Source of the DNA: Palsa-459 sp035510855
GTDB taxonomy: Bacteria; Actinomycetota; Acidimicrobiia; Acidimicrobiales; RAAP-2
Direction: 5' to 3'
DNA: 45,100 bases
NCBI GenBank assembly: GCA_035510855.1
Contig: DATKGG010000037.1
Span: forward strand, 1 to 45,100
Part shown: one piece after another, positions 31,909 through 40,418 of the stretch
Layout of the letters: every line of letters starts with the position of its first letter
How positions within the stretch are numbered: position 1 is the first letter of the stretch
Translations under genes and position numbers: made by a program
The notes under the pieces: model-generated
Seen by the model: the letters and a program-made list of their open reading frames with translations, nothing else
Databases searched by the model: none
What the model was told of the DNA's origin: nothing

Positions 31909-33504
31909 TCATCGAGGGACGGTTCGGACCGACGACGTCCCGACGTTGCCTGGTCGGCCCCTCGCGGCAGCCGCAGCCGCGACCGCACCGACAGGCGCGT
32001 CCTCCTCGATGAGCTCTGGGACAGGCTCGGCGTCGAGCTCGTGGTCGGCCAGCTCTTGGGGCGGTGCCACCGGGGTCGCGACGTACTCGCCGTCCTCGGT
32101 CATCCGCACGACGTTGACGACCTTGCGCTTGCCAGCCCCGGGCACGGCCTGCAGCTCCTTGCAGATCTTGTACGTGAGGAAGTAGGCGATGACCGGCACG
32201 ATCACGGTGAGCACCCGCATCGACACGAGGACCGTGTTGAGCGAGATCTTGAAGAAGTTGGCCAGGACGTCGGTCGCGCTCGCGACGAACAGGGTGCTCA
32301 GGAGCCCGAGCATGGCCGCACCCGCTGCCGTGCGCTTCGGGCGGTCACGAGGCCGGTCGAGGAGGTTGTGCAGCAGGTTGTCCTTGGTGTAGCGCCGCTC
32401 GATCGCGGGCCAGGCGTAACAGATGTTGAAGATGATGCCGGGGAAGATGATCGCGGGCAAGAAGACGTTGAAGGGGATGGTGTGGCCCCACCCGACGAAC
32501 TCCCAGGACGGCATGACCCGCAGGGCCCCGTCGAGCCAGCCCATGTACCAGTCGGGCTGGACCGCGTAGGAGATGATCGAGGCCCTGTACTGGCCGAACT
32601 GCCAGATCGGGTTCACCTGGAAGAACGTGGCCAGGAGCGCGACGACACCGGAGATCATGAAGAGGAAGCCGGTCGTCTTCGCCATGAACACGGGGTACAT
32701 CGGCGAGCCGACGACGTTGCGCTCGGTCTTGCCCGGGCCGGGGAACTGGGTGTGCTTTTGGCGGACGAGCAAAAAGAGGTGCGCGCCGAGCAGGCCGGCA
32801 AGCACGGCGGGGATGATCAGCACGTGCAGCACGTAGAAGCGCGGGATGATCGACGTCCCCGGGAAGTTGCCCCCGAAGAGGAAGAACGCGAGGTACGAGC
32901 CGACAACGGGGATGGACAAGAGGATCGAGTAGGCGATCCGGATCCCGGTGCCCGAGATCACGTCGTCGGGCAGCGAGTAGCCGATGAACCCGTTGAGGAT
33001 CGAGAGGATCAGCATCGTGATCCCGATCGTCCAGTTGAGCTCGCGGGGCTTGCGAAAGGCGCCTGTGAAGAACACCCGCGCCATGTGCAGCACGATCGCG
33101 CCGACGAAGATGTCGCACGCCCAGTGGTGCATCTGGCGCATGAGCAGGCCCGCGCGGACGGTGAAGGAGAGGTCCATCGTGGACGCGAAAGCCTGCGAGA
33201 CGAGCTGGCCGTCGAGCGGCTTGTACGGGCCGTTGTAGATCGTGAGCGCCGAGGACGGGACGTAGTAGAGCGTCAGGAAGACGCCCGTCGCGAGCAGGAT
33301 GACGAACGTGTAGAGGGCGATCTCGCCCAACATGAACGACCAGTGGTCCGGGAAGATCTTGTCCAAGAAGGTCTTGCCGCCCTTGGCGATGCCGAGGCGC
33401 TCGTCGAGCTCCTCGACGGCTTTCCCGACCCGCCCGTAGGGACCGAGCGGCTTGCGCTCCTTTTTCGTCCGGCCCGGCAGCCGCAGCCCCAGCCGCGCCG
33501 TCAC
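31909..33504 (-). CDS. qcrB: Cytochrome bcc complex, cytochrome b subunit (QcrB)
   Basis: A 531-residue cytochrome b that oxidises menaquinol and holds two b hemes. Heme ligands are in RQMHHW (H126 or H127) with H140, and H227 (VLHVLI) with H242 (GAHLF). The Qo-site PEWY motif reads PDWY (in QPDWYMGW). The C-terminus extends about 100 residues past the last helix with an acidic and then Ala/Arg-rich tail. GTG 33504 overlaps the qcrA stop as GTGA. Last structural gene of ctaE-qcrC-qcrA-qcrB. Confidence 0.96.
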   Translation of the reverse strand: MTARLGLRLPGRTKKERKPLGPYGRVGKAVEELDERLGIAKGGKTFLDKIFPDHWSFMLGEIALYTFVILLATGVFLTLYYVPSSALTIYNGPYKPLDGQLVSQAFASTMDLSFTVRAGLLMRQMHHWACDIFVGAIVLHMARVFFTGAFRKPRELNWTIGITMLILSILNGFIGYSLPDDVISGTGIRIAYSILLSIPVVGSYLAFFLFGGNFPGTSIIPRFYVLHVLIIPAVLAGLLGAHLFLLVRQKHTQFPGPGKTERNVVGSPMYPVFMAKTTGFLFMISGVVALLATFFQVNPIWQFGQYRASIISYAVQPDWYMGWLDGALRVMPSWEFVGWGHTIPFNVFLPAIIFPGIIFNICYAWPAIERRYTKDNLLHNLLDRPRDRPKRTAAGAAMLGLLSTLFVASATDVLANFFKISLNTVLVSMRVLTVIVPVIAYFLTYKICKELQAVPGAGKRKVVNVVRMTEDGEYVATPVAPPQELADHELDAEPVPELIEEDAPVGAVAAAAAARGRPGNVGTSSVRTVPR

Positions 33505-34460
33505 GGGCGCTCCCAGTACCCAGGGCCGACCGGCTGGTCATAGCCCGCCGAGGCGTACAGGTAGCCGTCCGCGTCAATCGAGAGGGGCAGCTGCGGGAGG
33601 GGCCGCGGCGCAGGCCCGAAGATGGGAATCGCCCCTTCCGCCAATTTGAACATCGACTGGTGGCACGGGCAGATGAGCAGCCCGAGCTCGCGCTCGAACA
33701 GCCCGACGGGGCACCCCGCGTGCGTGCAGATCTTGGAGTACGCGACGTACCCCGCAGGCGTCCACGTGGACCTGCCAGCCGGCATGCCCTTGATCGGACC
33801 CTCCGCCTCTAGGTGCACGAGGATCGTCTGGTCCACGGCCTGACCGCGGTCCTGGTCCTCCCACCCCTCGGGGAAGACAGTCAAAATGCTGCCAACGGCA
33901 TACGCGTACTGGCTGATCCGATTGCCCGATTGGTCGACCAGATAGCTGCCCGCCTTCCAGTCGGTCGTCGCGAGGGTGTTCTTGGGCAGCGGCCCGAGGG
34001 ACCGAAGGAGCGGGAAGGCCAGGACGATCCCGAAGACCCCCATCCCCGCTCCCAGGATGCCGCCGAGGACCTTGCGCCGCTTCACCGGCGTCGCGCCTCG
34101 CTCGACGAGCGCGTTCGTGAATGCCTCGACGTCCTGGGTGGAGGACTGGAGCACGTGGCGCTCCTCGACGAACGGCCCTCGCGGCATCAGGTACTTGCCC
34201 CACGCGGTGATGCCGGTGCCCACGAACAACATGCCCGCGCCCAAGGTGAGCCCGAGCGCCCACGGTGCCCAGTTCTGCCAGTACGCCGCCCCGAAGGCAC
34301 AAAAGGAGAGGAGGCCCACGACGAACGTGAACCCGATCAGCCGCTCGACGAACGCGGGATGCCGTGCTGCCGGCTGCATGTGGGGGTCGGACCACGATGC
34401 CGAGGTCGGCATCGGCACGGGCGTCCGCGACGGCCCGTGCTCGGTGGGGTGGTCGCTCAC
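33501..34460 (-). CDS. qcrA: Cytochrome bcc complex, Rieske iron-sulfur subunit (QcrA)
   Basis: A 319-residue actinobacterial-type Rieske protein with three membrane helices (about 40-60, 66-86 and 132-152). The [2Fe-2S] ligands are C245 and H247 (CTHAGC) and C264 and H267 (CPCHQS), with C250-C266 as the disulfide. The twin arginine R128-R129 (VKRRKVLGG) precedes helix 3, as in the Tat-dependent Streptomyces protein. It transfers electrons from menaquinol to QcrC. Start GTG overlaps the qcrC stop (GTGA), and the qcrB start overlaps its stop. Confidence 0.96.
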   Translation of the reverse strand: MSDHPTEHGPSRTPVPMPTSASWSDPHMQPAARHPAFVERLIGFTFVVGLLSFCAFGAAYWQNWAPWALGLTLGAGMLFVGTGITAWGKYLMPRGPFVEERHVLQSSTQDVEAFTNALVERGATPVKRRKVLGGILGAGMGVFGIVLAFPLLRSLGPLPKNTLATTDWKAGSYLVDQSGNRISQYAYAVGSILTVFPEGWEDQDRGQAVDQTILVHLEAEGPIKGMPAGRSTWTPAGYVAYSKICTHAGCPVGLFERELGLLICPCHQSMFKLAEGAIPIFGPAPRPLPQLPLSIDADGYLYASAGYDQPVGPGYWERP

Positions 34461-35449
34461 GACCTGTCTCCTATCCAGAAGCCGACGAGTGCGAGCAGCC
34501 CGACGCCAAGGGCAAGCCCGATGAACCCCTCGGCAACCGGTCCGATGCCACCCAGGCCGAGGCCGCCGGGGTTCTGTGGGTGCTCGATCTTCTCGGTCAC
34601 GTACGCCACGACGTCGCGGAGCTGGGCGTCGGTGAGGTTGCCCGTGAAGACCGGCATGTCGCCCGGCCCAGTCCGCAGCGCCTCGGCGACCTGCGTCGCG
34701 GGCACGTCACGAAGCGATGGGGCGAACGTGCTGTAAGCGAGCGCGTCGCCGTCACCGGTGATCGTGTGGCACGCGGCACAGTTGAGCGCGAACAGCGCGG
34801 CGCCATCGGACAGGTTCGCGGTGGCGAGGTCCTGGACATTCGGGATCAACGGGCTTGCGGCGTAGCAGAAAGGACATTGAGGGCTCTTGGTGTTGAGGAA
34901 GTCCGAGATCGCGAGCGCCTGCAGCTGGTTGAGCCGGGCCGGGCGTCGCATCGGCTGGGTTTGGGGTGTGGACGCCGCAGGCATGCGCCCCGACTCGATC
35001 CAGAAGTCGTAGGTCGCGGGGCCGAGTCCGACCAAGTTCGGGTAGATGACGGCTGGAGTCCCCGCAGGCGGCACACCGTCTTCATCGACGCCATGGCACG
35101 CCTCGCAGTTCTGTGCATAGAGCTGCTCGCCGAGCGACCACAGTGCGACAGGAGTCTTGTCCTTCACCAGCACCTGAGGCAGGTAGTACATGACGTCCGT
35201 GTCGCCGTAGACCAGGAGCTGCCCGTTCTTGCCGAAAATGCGCTTCGACGAGTTGGCCGTGCCGCTGTTGAACTGGTCGTAGAACGGGTGCGGCGGGGGG
35301 ATCACCTGCTTCTCGACCTTGGGTGGCGAGCCCTTGTGCGTCGCCGCTCCTGCAGCCCCCGCGAAGGAGAGGAGCCAGAGGACCACCGTGACACCGAGCA
35401 CGGCAGCGCCGATGACGTGGCGAACACCCGAGTGGGGGCTGGGATCCAC
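34457..35449 (-). CDS. qcrC: Cytochrome bcc complex, di-heme cytochrome c subunit (QcrC)
   Basis: A 330-residue membrane-bound cytochrome with two class I heme c domains: C115-x2-C118-H119 (CEACH) and C224-x2-C227-H228 (CAACH). Methionine ligand candidates are M157 (GRMPA) and M265 (GDMPVF). An N-terminal signal/anchor (about 12-36) and a C-terminal helix (305-325) hold it in the membrane. It replaces soluble cytochrome c and passes electrons directly to CuA. Unusual points are a long segment before the first heme and a CPFC pair (C192, C195) between the domains. GTG 35449 follows the ctaE stop by five bases. Confidence 0.94.
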   Translation of the reverse strand: MDPSPHSGVRHVIGAAVLGVTVVLWLLSFAGAAGAATHKGSPPKVEKQVIPPPHPFYDQFNSGTANSSKRIFGKNGQLLVYGDTDVMYYLPQVLVKDKTPVALWSLGEQLYAQNCEACHGVDEDGVPPAGTPAVIYPNLVGLGPATYDFWIESGRMPAASTPQTQPMRRPARLNQLQALAISDFLNTKSPQCPFCYAASPLIPNVQDLATANLSDGAALFALNCAACHTITGDGDALAYSTFAPSLRDVPATQVAEALRTGPGDMPVFTGNLTDAQLRDVVAYVTEKIEHPQNPGGLGLGGIGPVAEGFIGLALGVGLLALVGFWIGDRS

Positions 35450-35454
35450 GATGC

Positions 35455-36093
35455 CTACTTGAGGAGGAACAGGCAGGAGTACAGCCCGATCCACACGATG
35501 TCGACGAAGTGCCAGTAGTAGCTCACGGCCTGGAAGTTCGACAGCTCGCCGGAGTCCCCGTGCTCGCGGCCCTTCATCCGGATCGCGAGGAATGTCATCG
35601 CGACGAGCCCCAAGAAGACGTGGAGACCATGCAGGCCGGTCGTGATGAAGAAGATCGAGCCGTAAGAGTTCGTGTTCCACCTCGTCGTGATGTGGGTCCA
35701 CTCGTAGATCTGATTCGAGAGGAACATCCCGCCGAGCACGAAGGTCGCCCACACCCACCGCTTCGCGCTCGCACGGCGGTCGTGCTCTTGCTGCCAGACG
35801 GCGTACTGCATCGTGAACGACGAGGAGATGAGTATGAGGGTGAAGATGCCGGCCTGAAGGACGTCCAGCTTGGTGCCCTGGGGAGGCCAGTACTGACCGT
35901 GCGCGCGAATCGTGAACAGGGCAGCGAAGAGTCCGGAGAAGAACATGACTTCCGAGCCGAGCCAGATCATGACGCCGATTGCCAGCATCGGCGGGCGGTC
36001 GTGGACGATTCGCGTGGGCTTGCTCACGCCTTCGATCGGGAGCGCCTGAGCCACGACGGTAAGGTCTAGTTGATCGCCGCTTCGACGTGCCAC
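35455..36093 (-). CDS. ctaE: Cytochrome c oxidase subunit III (CtaE)
   Basis: A 212-residue subunit with five predicted membrane helices, as in actinobacterial aa3 oxidases. MIWLGSEVMFFSGLFAAL, the WPPQG segment, GLHGLHVFLGL and the C-terminal YYWHFVDIVWIGLY (with its conserved His-Phe-Val-Asp) are family hallmarks. It stabilises subunit I and the D-channel. The start is uncertain. GTG 36093 overlaps the helD 3' end by 28 bases, whereas GTG 36054 avoids the overlap, still precedes all homology, and has GACCTT six bases upstream. Confidence 0.93.
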   Translation of the reverse strand: MARRSGDQLDLTVVAQALPIEGVSKPTRIVHDRPPMLAIGVMIWLGSEVMFFSGLFAALFTIRAHGQYWPPQGTKLDVLQAGIFTLILISSSFTMQYAVWQQEHDRRASAKRWVWATFVLGGMFLSNQIYEWTHITTRWNTNSYGSIFFITTGLHGLHVFLGLVAMTFLAIRMKGREHGDSGELSNFQAVSYYWHFVDIVWIGLYSCLFLLK

Positions 36094-38363
36094 ATTTGGG
36101 GCGACGCCGAGGACGCTCGACTCGAGGGAATCGGCTCGGTGCCGAGCACGGTGAGCCGTCTGGTGGGTCGCGTCATCGCGACGTAGAGCGTCCGCAGTCC
36201 GCGCTGGGTAGATTCGTGACGCGATCCGCCTCGCTCGGCGACACGAGCGGGCTGGACCACGATCACCGAGTCGAATTCGAGTCCGTTCGCGTCGCCGGCA
36301 GGCAGGACGACGAGGTTCGCCGCGAGGCCCTCGCCAGACGGCAGCCTCGGGTCGACCGCAGCGATCCCGGCCGCGTGCAGGGCCACCATGATCGCACCCA
36401 TCTCATCTGCGGGAGCGAGGACCGCGACGCGCCCTGGCGCGACAGCGGCGATCTCTCGCTTCGATGCCTCCACGATCTCGCGATGCAGGGCGTCGGCGGC
36501 CACGGTACGCAGGTCGGGCACCGTGCCGGTCGTGCGGACGGGCCGCGGGGGCCGCATCGAGGGCTCGGCGAGCTCGAGCACCCGGGCGGCAGCAGTGAGC
36601 ACCTCTTGTGGCGTGCGGTAGCTGACCGTCAGCTCGACGATCGCGGGCGGCTTGCGCGGCGCGAGATGGGAGACCACGAGGTCCCAGGTCCCTGCGGCGC
36701 CCGGAGCGGTCGCTTGGCCCATGTCCCCGACCACGGTCATCGAGCCGGAGATCGAGCGCCTCGCGATCATGCGCAGCTGCATGGCGGAGAGGTCCTGGAC
36801 CTCGTCGACCACGATGTGCCCGTAGGTGCGCATCACGTCGTCGTCGACGTCCGGGTCGAGCGCCGCGACTGGCTCGTGGAGCTCCCGGACCCTATTGGCC
36901 TGCATGATGCGCCGGCGCCCTGACCGCGGCACACCCAGGTGCGTGCGCGCCTCGTCGACGAGCGCGGCGTCCGCCGCCGTCCACCGCACGTTGTCGAGCG
37001 AGTCCGAGCGCGGCCGGGCGAGGAGCTCGAGGTCGTGTCGTGAGAACAGACCCTCCCCGGCCGCACGCAACAGCGGCGGCGCCCCGAGCAGGTCATGCAC
37101 CAGTTCATGGGGGGCCAGGCGCGGCCAGATGCGCCGAAGGGCGGCGCGAAACTCCGGGGCGTGGCGGATCTGCTCTTCGAGGTCGTCGTCCTCTTCGATC
37201 TCGGCGGATCCATGGACCCGCACGCGGTACTGCTCGGCGAGCGCGTTGGCGAGCTCGCGTTCGACGAATCGATGCCGCTGGTTGTGCGCGCCGGGGCGGC
37301 GCTTCGCGCGAGCGACGACGTCCTCGGTGAGCCGTGTGCTCATCGTGAGCACTGCGACACCGAACGGCACCTGGGCGGACTTCTTGAGCGAGCGCTCGCG
37401 GGTGCGCACGGCGCGCGCGATCACCCGAGCCATTCGAGCGTCACCCTTGAGTCCCGCGACAGCATCGTCCTCGACGGCGCTCACCTGGATCTCGGGCACC
37501 AGACCCGCGACTGTCGACAGGGTCACGCCGGTCTCCCCGAGCGACGGGAGCACCTGTTCGATGTAGCGGAGGAACAGCGGGTTCGGCCCGACCACGAGCA
37601 CACCCTGGCGCTCGAGCGGGAACCGGTACGTGTACAGCAGGTACGCAGCGCGGTGGAGCGCCACGGCGGTCTTGCCGGTCCCTGGACCGCCTTGCACGAC
37701 GAGGAGCCCCGGCAGCGGCGAGCGGATGATCTCGTCTTGTTCTCGCTGGATCGTCGCGACGATGTCGCCCATCTGGCCCGTTCGGGCCTGGCCGAGCGCC
37801 GCGAGCAGCGCGCCCGGCCCGCCGAGCGCGAGCCCGTTCTCCACGAGCCCGTCCATCGCCGCTCGGTCGACGGCCAGCTGATCCGGGCCCGTGCCGTCGT
37901 TCCTCGCGAAGTACTCGTCTTCGAGCCCGATGACGCGGCGATGCCGCACGTGGAGGTGCCGGCGCCGTGCGAGTCCCATCGACTCGACGCCGGTCGCTCG
38001 GTAAAAGGGCTCTGCGACCGGCGCTCGCCAGTCGACGATCAAAGGCTCGAGGTCCTCGTCGGACACCGCGATCCTGCCGATGTGGAAGGTCTCGCCTGTC
38101 TCGCCGGGCTCCCCGGGTGCCGACGTCGCCGTGTCGATCCGCCCGAAGCACAGCGCCTGATCCCCGATGTCGAGCTGCTGCAGCCTGGACAGGGCGGTGT
38201 TAACGACGATGTCGCGCTCGGTGCGTGCCTGGAAGGTGCCGCCACGGCCGATATCGATGACGTTGCCGATCATCGATCGCGCCTCTTCGCGCATCGCGTC
38301 GAGCGCGAGATGGGACCTGTCGAGGTGGCACTGCTCCTCCGAGATCTCGCGCTCCTGTGACAC
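36066..38363 (-). CDS. helD: HelD/HelR-type RNA polymerase recycling ATPase
   Basis: A 765-residue superfamily 1 ATPase that removes RNA polymerase from stalled complexes; some actinobacterial members (HelR) also protect against rifampicin. The N-terminal coiled coil (EEQCHLDRSHLALDAMREEA) enters the polymerase secondary channel in known structures. LIVDWRAPVAEPFYRA (108-123) and IQREQDEIIRSP are HelD-specific. Walker A is GGPGTGKT (225-232), Walker B is IVVDEVQDLS, and the C-terminal helicase motif is LYVAMTRPTRRLTVLG. Shine-Dalgarno GAGGAGG fixes GTG 38363. Whether it confers rifampicin tolerance is unknown. Confidence 0.9.
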   Translation of the reverse strand: MSQEREISEEQCHLDRSHLALDAMREEARSMIGNVIDIGRGGTFQARTERDIVVNTALSRLQQLDIGDQALCFGRIDTATSAPGEPGETGETFHIGRIAVSDEDLEPLIVDWRAPVAEPFYRATGVESMGLARRRHLHVRHRRVIGLEDEYFARNDGTGPDQLAVDRAAMDGLVENGLALGGPGALLAALGQARTGQMGDIVATIQREQDEIIRSPLPGLLVVQGGPGTGKTAVALHRAAYLLYTYRFPLERQGVLVVGPNPLFLRYIEQVLPSLGETGVTLSTVAGLVPEIQVSAVEDDAVAGLKGDARMARVIARAVRTRERSLKKSAQVPFGVAVLTMSTRLTEDVVARAKRRPGAHNQRHRFVERELANALAEQYRVRVHGSAEIEEDDDLEEQIRHAPEFRAALRRIWPRLAPHELVHDLLGAPPLLRAAGEGLFSRHDLELLARPRSDSLDNVRWTAADAALVDEARTHLGVPRSGRRRIMQANRVRELHEPVAALDPDVDDDVMRTYGHIVVDEVQDLSAMQLRMIARRSISGSMTVVGDMGQATAPGAAGTWDLVVSHLAPRKPPAIVELTVSYRTPQEVLTAAARVLELAEPSMRPPRPVRTTGTVPDLRTVAADALHREIVEASKREIAAVAPGRVAVLAPADEMGAIMVALHAAGIAAVDPRLPSGEGLAANLVVLPAGDANGLEFDSVIVVQPARVAERGGSRHESTQRGLRTLYVAMTRPTRRLTVLGTEPIPSSRASSASPQMWHVEAAIN

Positions 38364-38396
38364 GCAGCCTCCTCAAGCCCGCGACGAGAACGGACC

Positions 38397-38402
38397 AGTG
38401 TA
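38397..38402 (-). promoter_or_regulatory. Candidate -10 (TACACT) for helD
   Basis: TACACT matches TANNNT. The predicted leader of about 27 bases contains the GAGGAGG ribosome binding site of helD, so this is a conventional leadered promoter, in contrast to the divergent hemE promoter. Confidence 0.4.
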
Positions 38403-38448
38403 CGGGACCGCGGCGAGTGCCCCCTCCAGCCCCACGCGAGCCGGGTCT

Positions 38449-38454
38449 TACGAT
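38449..38454 (+). promoter_or_regulatory. Leaderless -10 (TACGAT) for the hem operon
   Basis: TACGAT, six bases (GCGTGC), then ATG 38461. No Shine-Dalgarno. It supports ATG 38461 as the hemE start. Confidence 0.6.
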
Positions 38455-38460
38455 GCGTGC

Positions 38461-39519
38461 ATGGCCAGCGCGCTCTTACAGTCGCCCTTGCTGCTCGCGT
38501 GCCGCAAGCTCGCGGTCCCGCACATGCCGGTGTGGTTCATGCGCCAGGCGGGTCGATCGCTCCCCGAGTACCGGGCGATGCGCGGGTCAGGCTCGATCCT
38601 GGACGCGATCGCGCGGCCTGAGATCGCCTGCGAGGCGACCCTCCAGCCAGTCCGTCGCTACGGCGTCGACGCGGCGATCCTCTTCTCGGACATCGTGGTC
38701 CCGGTGCACGCCATCGGCTTCGGCGTCGACGTCGTCCAGGGACGAGGGCCGGTCGTCGAGTCGCCCTTCCGAGCCAAGTCCGACCTCACGCGGCTTCGCG
38801 ACCTCGAGCCGACGGACATCGAGCACGTCATCGAGACCTGCCGGCTGGTCACGTCGGAGCTCGAGGGCACGCGCACCCCGTTGATCGGGTTCGCGGGAGC
38901 ACCCTTCACCGTCGCGAGCTACCTCGTCGAGGGAGGTCCGACGAGGACGTTCCACCTGGTGAAGGGGCTCGCGCACCGAGAGCCGGCGCTCTTCGGGGCC
39001 CTGTGCGATCGCCTCGCGGATCTGGCGATCGCGTTCACGACAGCACAGGTCGCCGCGGGCGCGAGCGCGATCCAGCTCTTCGACTCGTGGGCAGGCGCGC
39101 TCACCGCGGCTGAGTACGAGCAGTTCGCGCTGCCGTCCACGCGTCGGGTCATGTCGGCGCTCGAGCCGCTCGGGGTGCCTCGGATCCTCTACGGGCTCGG
39201 CACAGGCGAGCTGCTCTCCTTGATGGCGACCTCGGGGGCGGACGTGATCGGCGTCGACTGGCACGTCCCGATCGATGCGGCGCGCGCCCGGGTGGGCGCG
39301 CTCGCGGTCCAGGGGAACCTCGACCCGGCGCTGTGCGTCGACGACCACGAGGTCGCGCTCGCCGCGACACGCGACGTGCTCAAGAGGTCAGGAGACCGGC
39401 CCGGACACATCTTCAACCTCGGTCATGGCGTGCTGCCGATGACCGATCCCGGTGTCCTCGCCGACGTGGTCGCCGTCGTGCACGAAGAGGGCCGCGCTGG
39501 CGTGGGGATGCCATCGTGA
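38461..39519 (+). CDS. hemE: Uroporphyrinogen decarboxylase
   Basis: A 352-residue enzyme converting uroporphyrinogen III to coproporphyrinogen III, the last step shared by the heme routes. The N-terminal signature PVWFMRQAGRSLPEYR (about 20-35) contains the substrate-binding arginines, FSDIVVP carries the catalytic Asp, and GFAGAPFTVASYLVEGG and the C-terminal FNLGHGVLP are conserved. Length is normal. The frame is open upstream but homology and the leaderless promoter fix ATG 38461. The stop overlaps the next start as GTGA. Confidence 0.96.
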   Translation: MASALLQSPLLLACRKLAVPHMPVWFMRQAGRSLPEYRAMRGSGSILDAIARPEIACEATLQPVRRYGVDAAILFSDIVVPVHAIGFGVDVVQGRGPVVESPFRAKSDLTRLRDLEPTDIEHVIETCRLVTSELEGTRTPLIGFAGAPFTVASYLVEGGPTRTFHLVKGLAHREPALFGALCDRLADLAIAFTTAQVAAGASAIQLFDSWAGALTAAEYEQFALPSTRRVMSALEPLGVPRILYGLGTGELLSLMATSGADVIGVDWHVPIDAARARVGALAVQGNLDPALCVDDHEVALAATRDVLKRSGDRPGHIFNLGHGVLPMTDPGVLADVVAVVHEEGRAGVGMPS

Positions 39520-40418
39520 CCACCGGCGTGCTCGCCCTCTCGTATGGGGCGCCGGAGCGCGGCGAGGTGGCGGCCTATTACACGATGATCCGACACGGGC
39601 GTCCGCCGACGCCCGAGCAGCTCGCGGACCTCCAGCAGCGCTACGACGCGATCGGTGGGACGTCACCGCTCGCGGAGCGCACCGCCGCGCAGGCGATCGG
39701 CGTGGCTCGCGAGCTCGAGCGACGTGCACCGGACCGCTACCTCGTCGAGGGCGCGACCAAGTACGCCGCGCCCTCGATCGAAGACGCCGTCGAGCGACTG
39801 CTCGGAGCCGGCGTCACCGAGATCGTCGGTCTCGTCCTCGCGCCGCTCAGCGCGACGATGTCGACGGGCCAGTACCACGACCGGGCCGTGGCAGCCATCG
39901 CCGAGCGCGTCGCGTACCGCGGCGTCTGGTCGTGGTGGGACGCACCGGGGTTCGCAGAGCTGGTGGGCGCCCGCGTCACCGCGGCGTGCGCGTCGTTCCG
40001 AGGATCGTCGCCGCTCGTGTTGTTCACGGCGCACTCGCTGCCGGTGCGGGCAGTCGAGAGCGGCGGGGACTACGCCGACCAGCTGGCTGCCGCCGCGGCG
40101 AGCGTGGCCAAGGCGGCGGCGCTCGACACCTACTTGGTGTGCTGGCAGAGCGCCGGCAGGACCGACGAAGCCTGGCTCGGCCCCGACCTCCTCGAGGTGC
40201 TGCGCGGCCTCGATCCGACAGCCGTCCCGAGCGTCGTGGTCTGCCCGGTCGGCTTCGTCGCAGACCACCTCGAGGTGCTCTACGACGTCGACGTCGAGGC
40301 GACCGAGCTCGCCCGGACTCGTCGCATCTCGCTTCGCCGCACGGCGTCGCTCAACGACGATCCGGCGCTCTGCGAGATCCTGGCCGACCTCGTCGAAGGC
40401 GCGATGAGTCCCTCGTGA
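39516..40418 (+). CDS. cpfC: Ferrochelatase, probably coproporphyrin III type
   Basis: A 300-residue ferrochelatase inserting ferrous iron into a porphyrin. Catalytic H173 is in FTAHSLP, with E253 in the GFVADHLEVLYD element. The N-terminal GGTSPL motif (47-52) is present. In Gram-positive bacteria the enzyme acts on coproporphyrin III, so cpfC is preferred to hemH; the neighbouring cgoX-type gene supports this. No C-terminal cysteine cluster for a [2Fe-2S] centre is seen. GTG overlaps the hemE stop, and the next gene's GTG overlaps its stop. Confidence 0.92.
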   Translation: MTTGVLALSYGAPERGEVAAYYTMIRHGRPPTPEQLADLQQRYDAIGGTSPLAERTAAQAIGVARELERRAPDRYLVEGATKYAAPSIEDAVERLLGAGVTEIVGLVLAPLSATMSTGQYHDRAVAAIAERVAYRGVWSWWDAPGFAELVGARVTAACASFRGSSPLVLFTAHSLPVRAVESGGDYADQLAAAAASVAKAAALDTYLVCWQSAGRTDEAWLGPDLLEVLRGLDPTAVPSVVVCPVGFVADHLEVLYDVDVEATELARTRRISLRRTASLNDDPALCEILADLVEGAMSPS

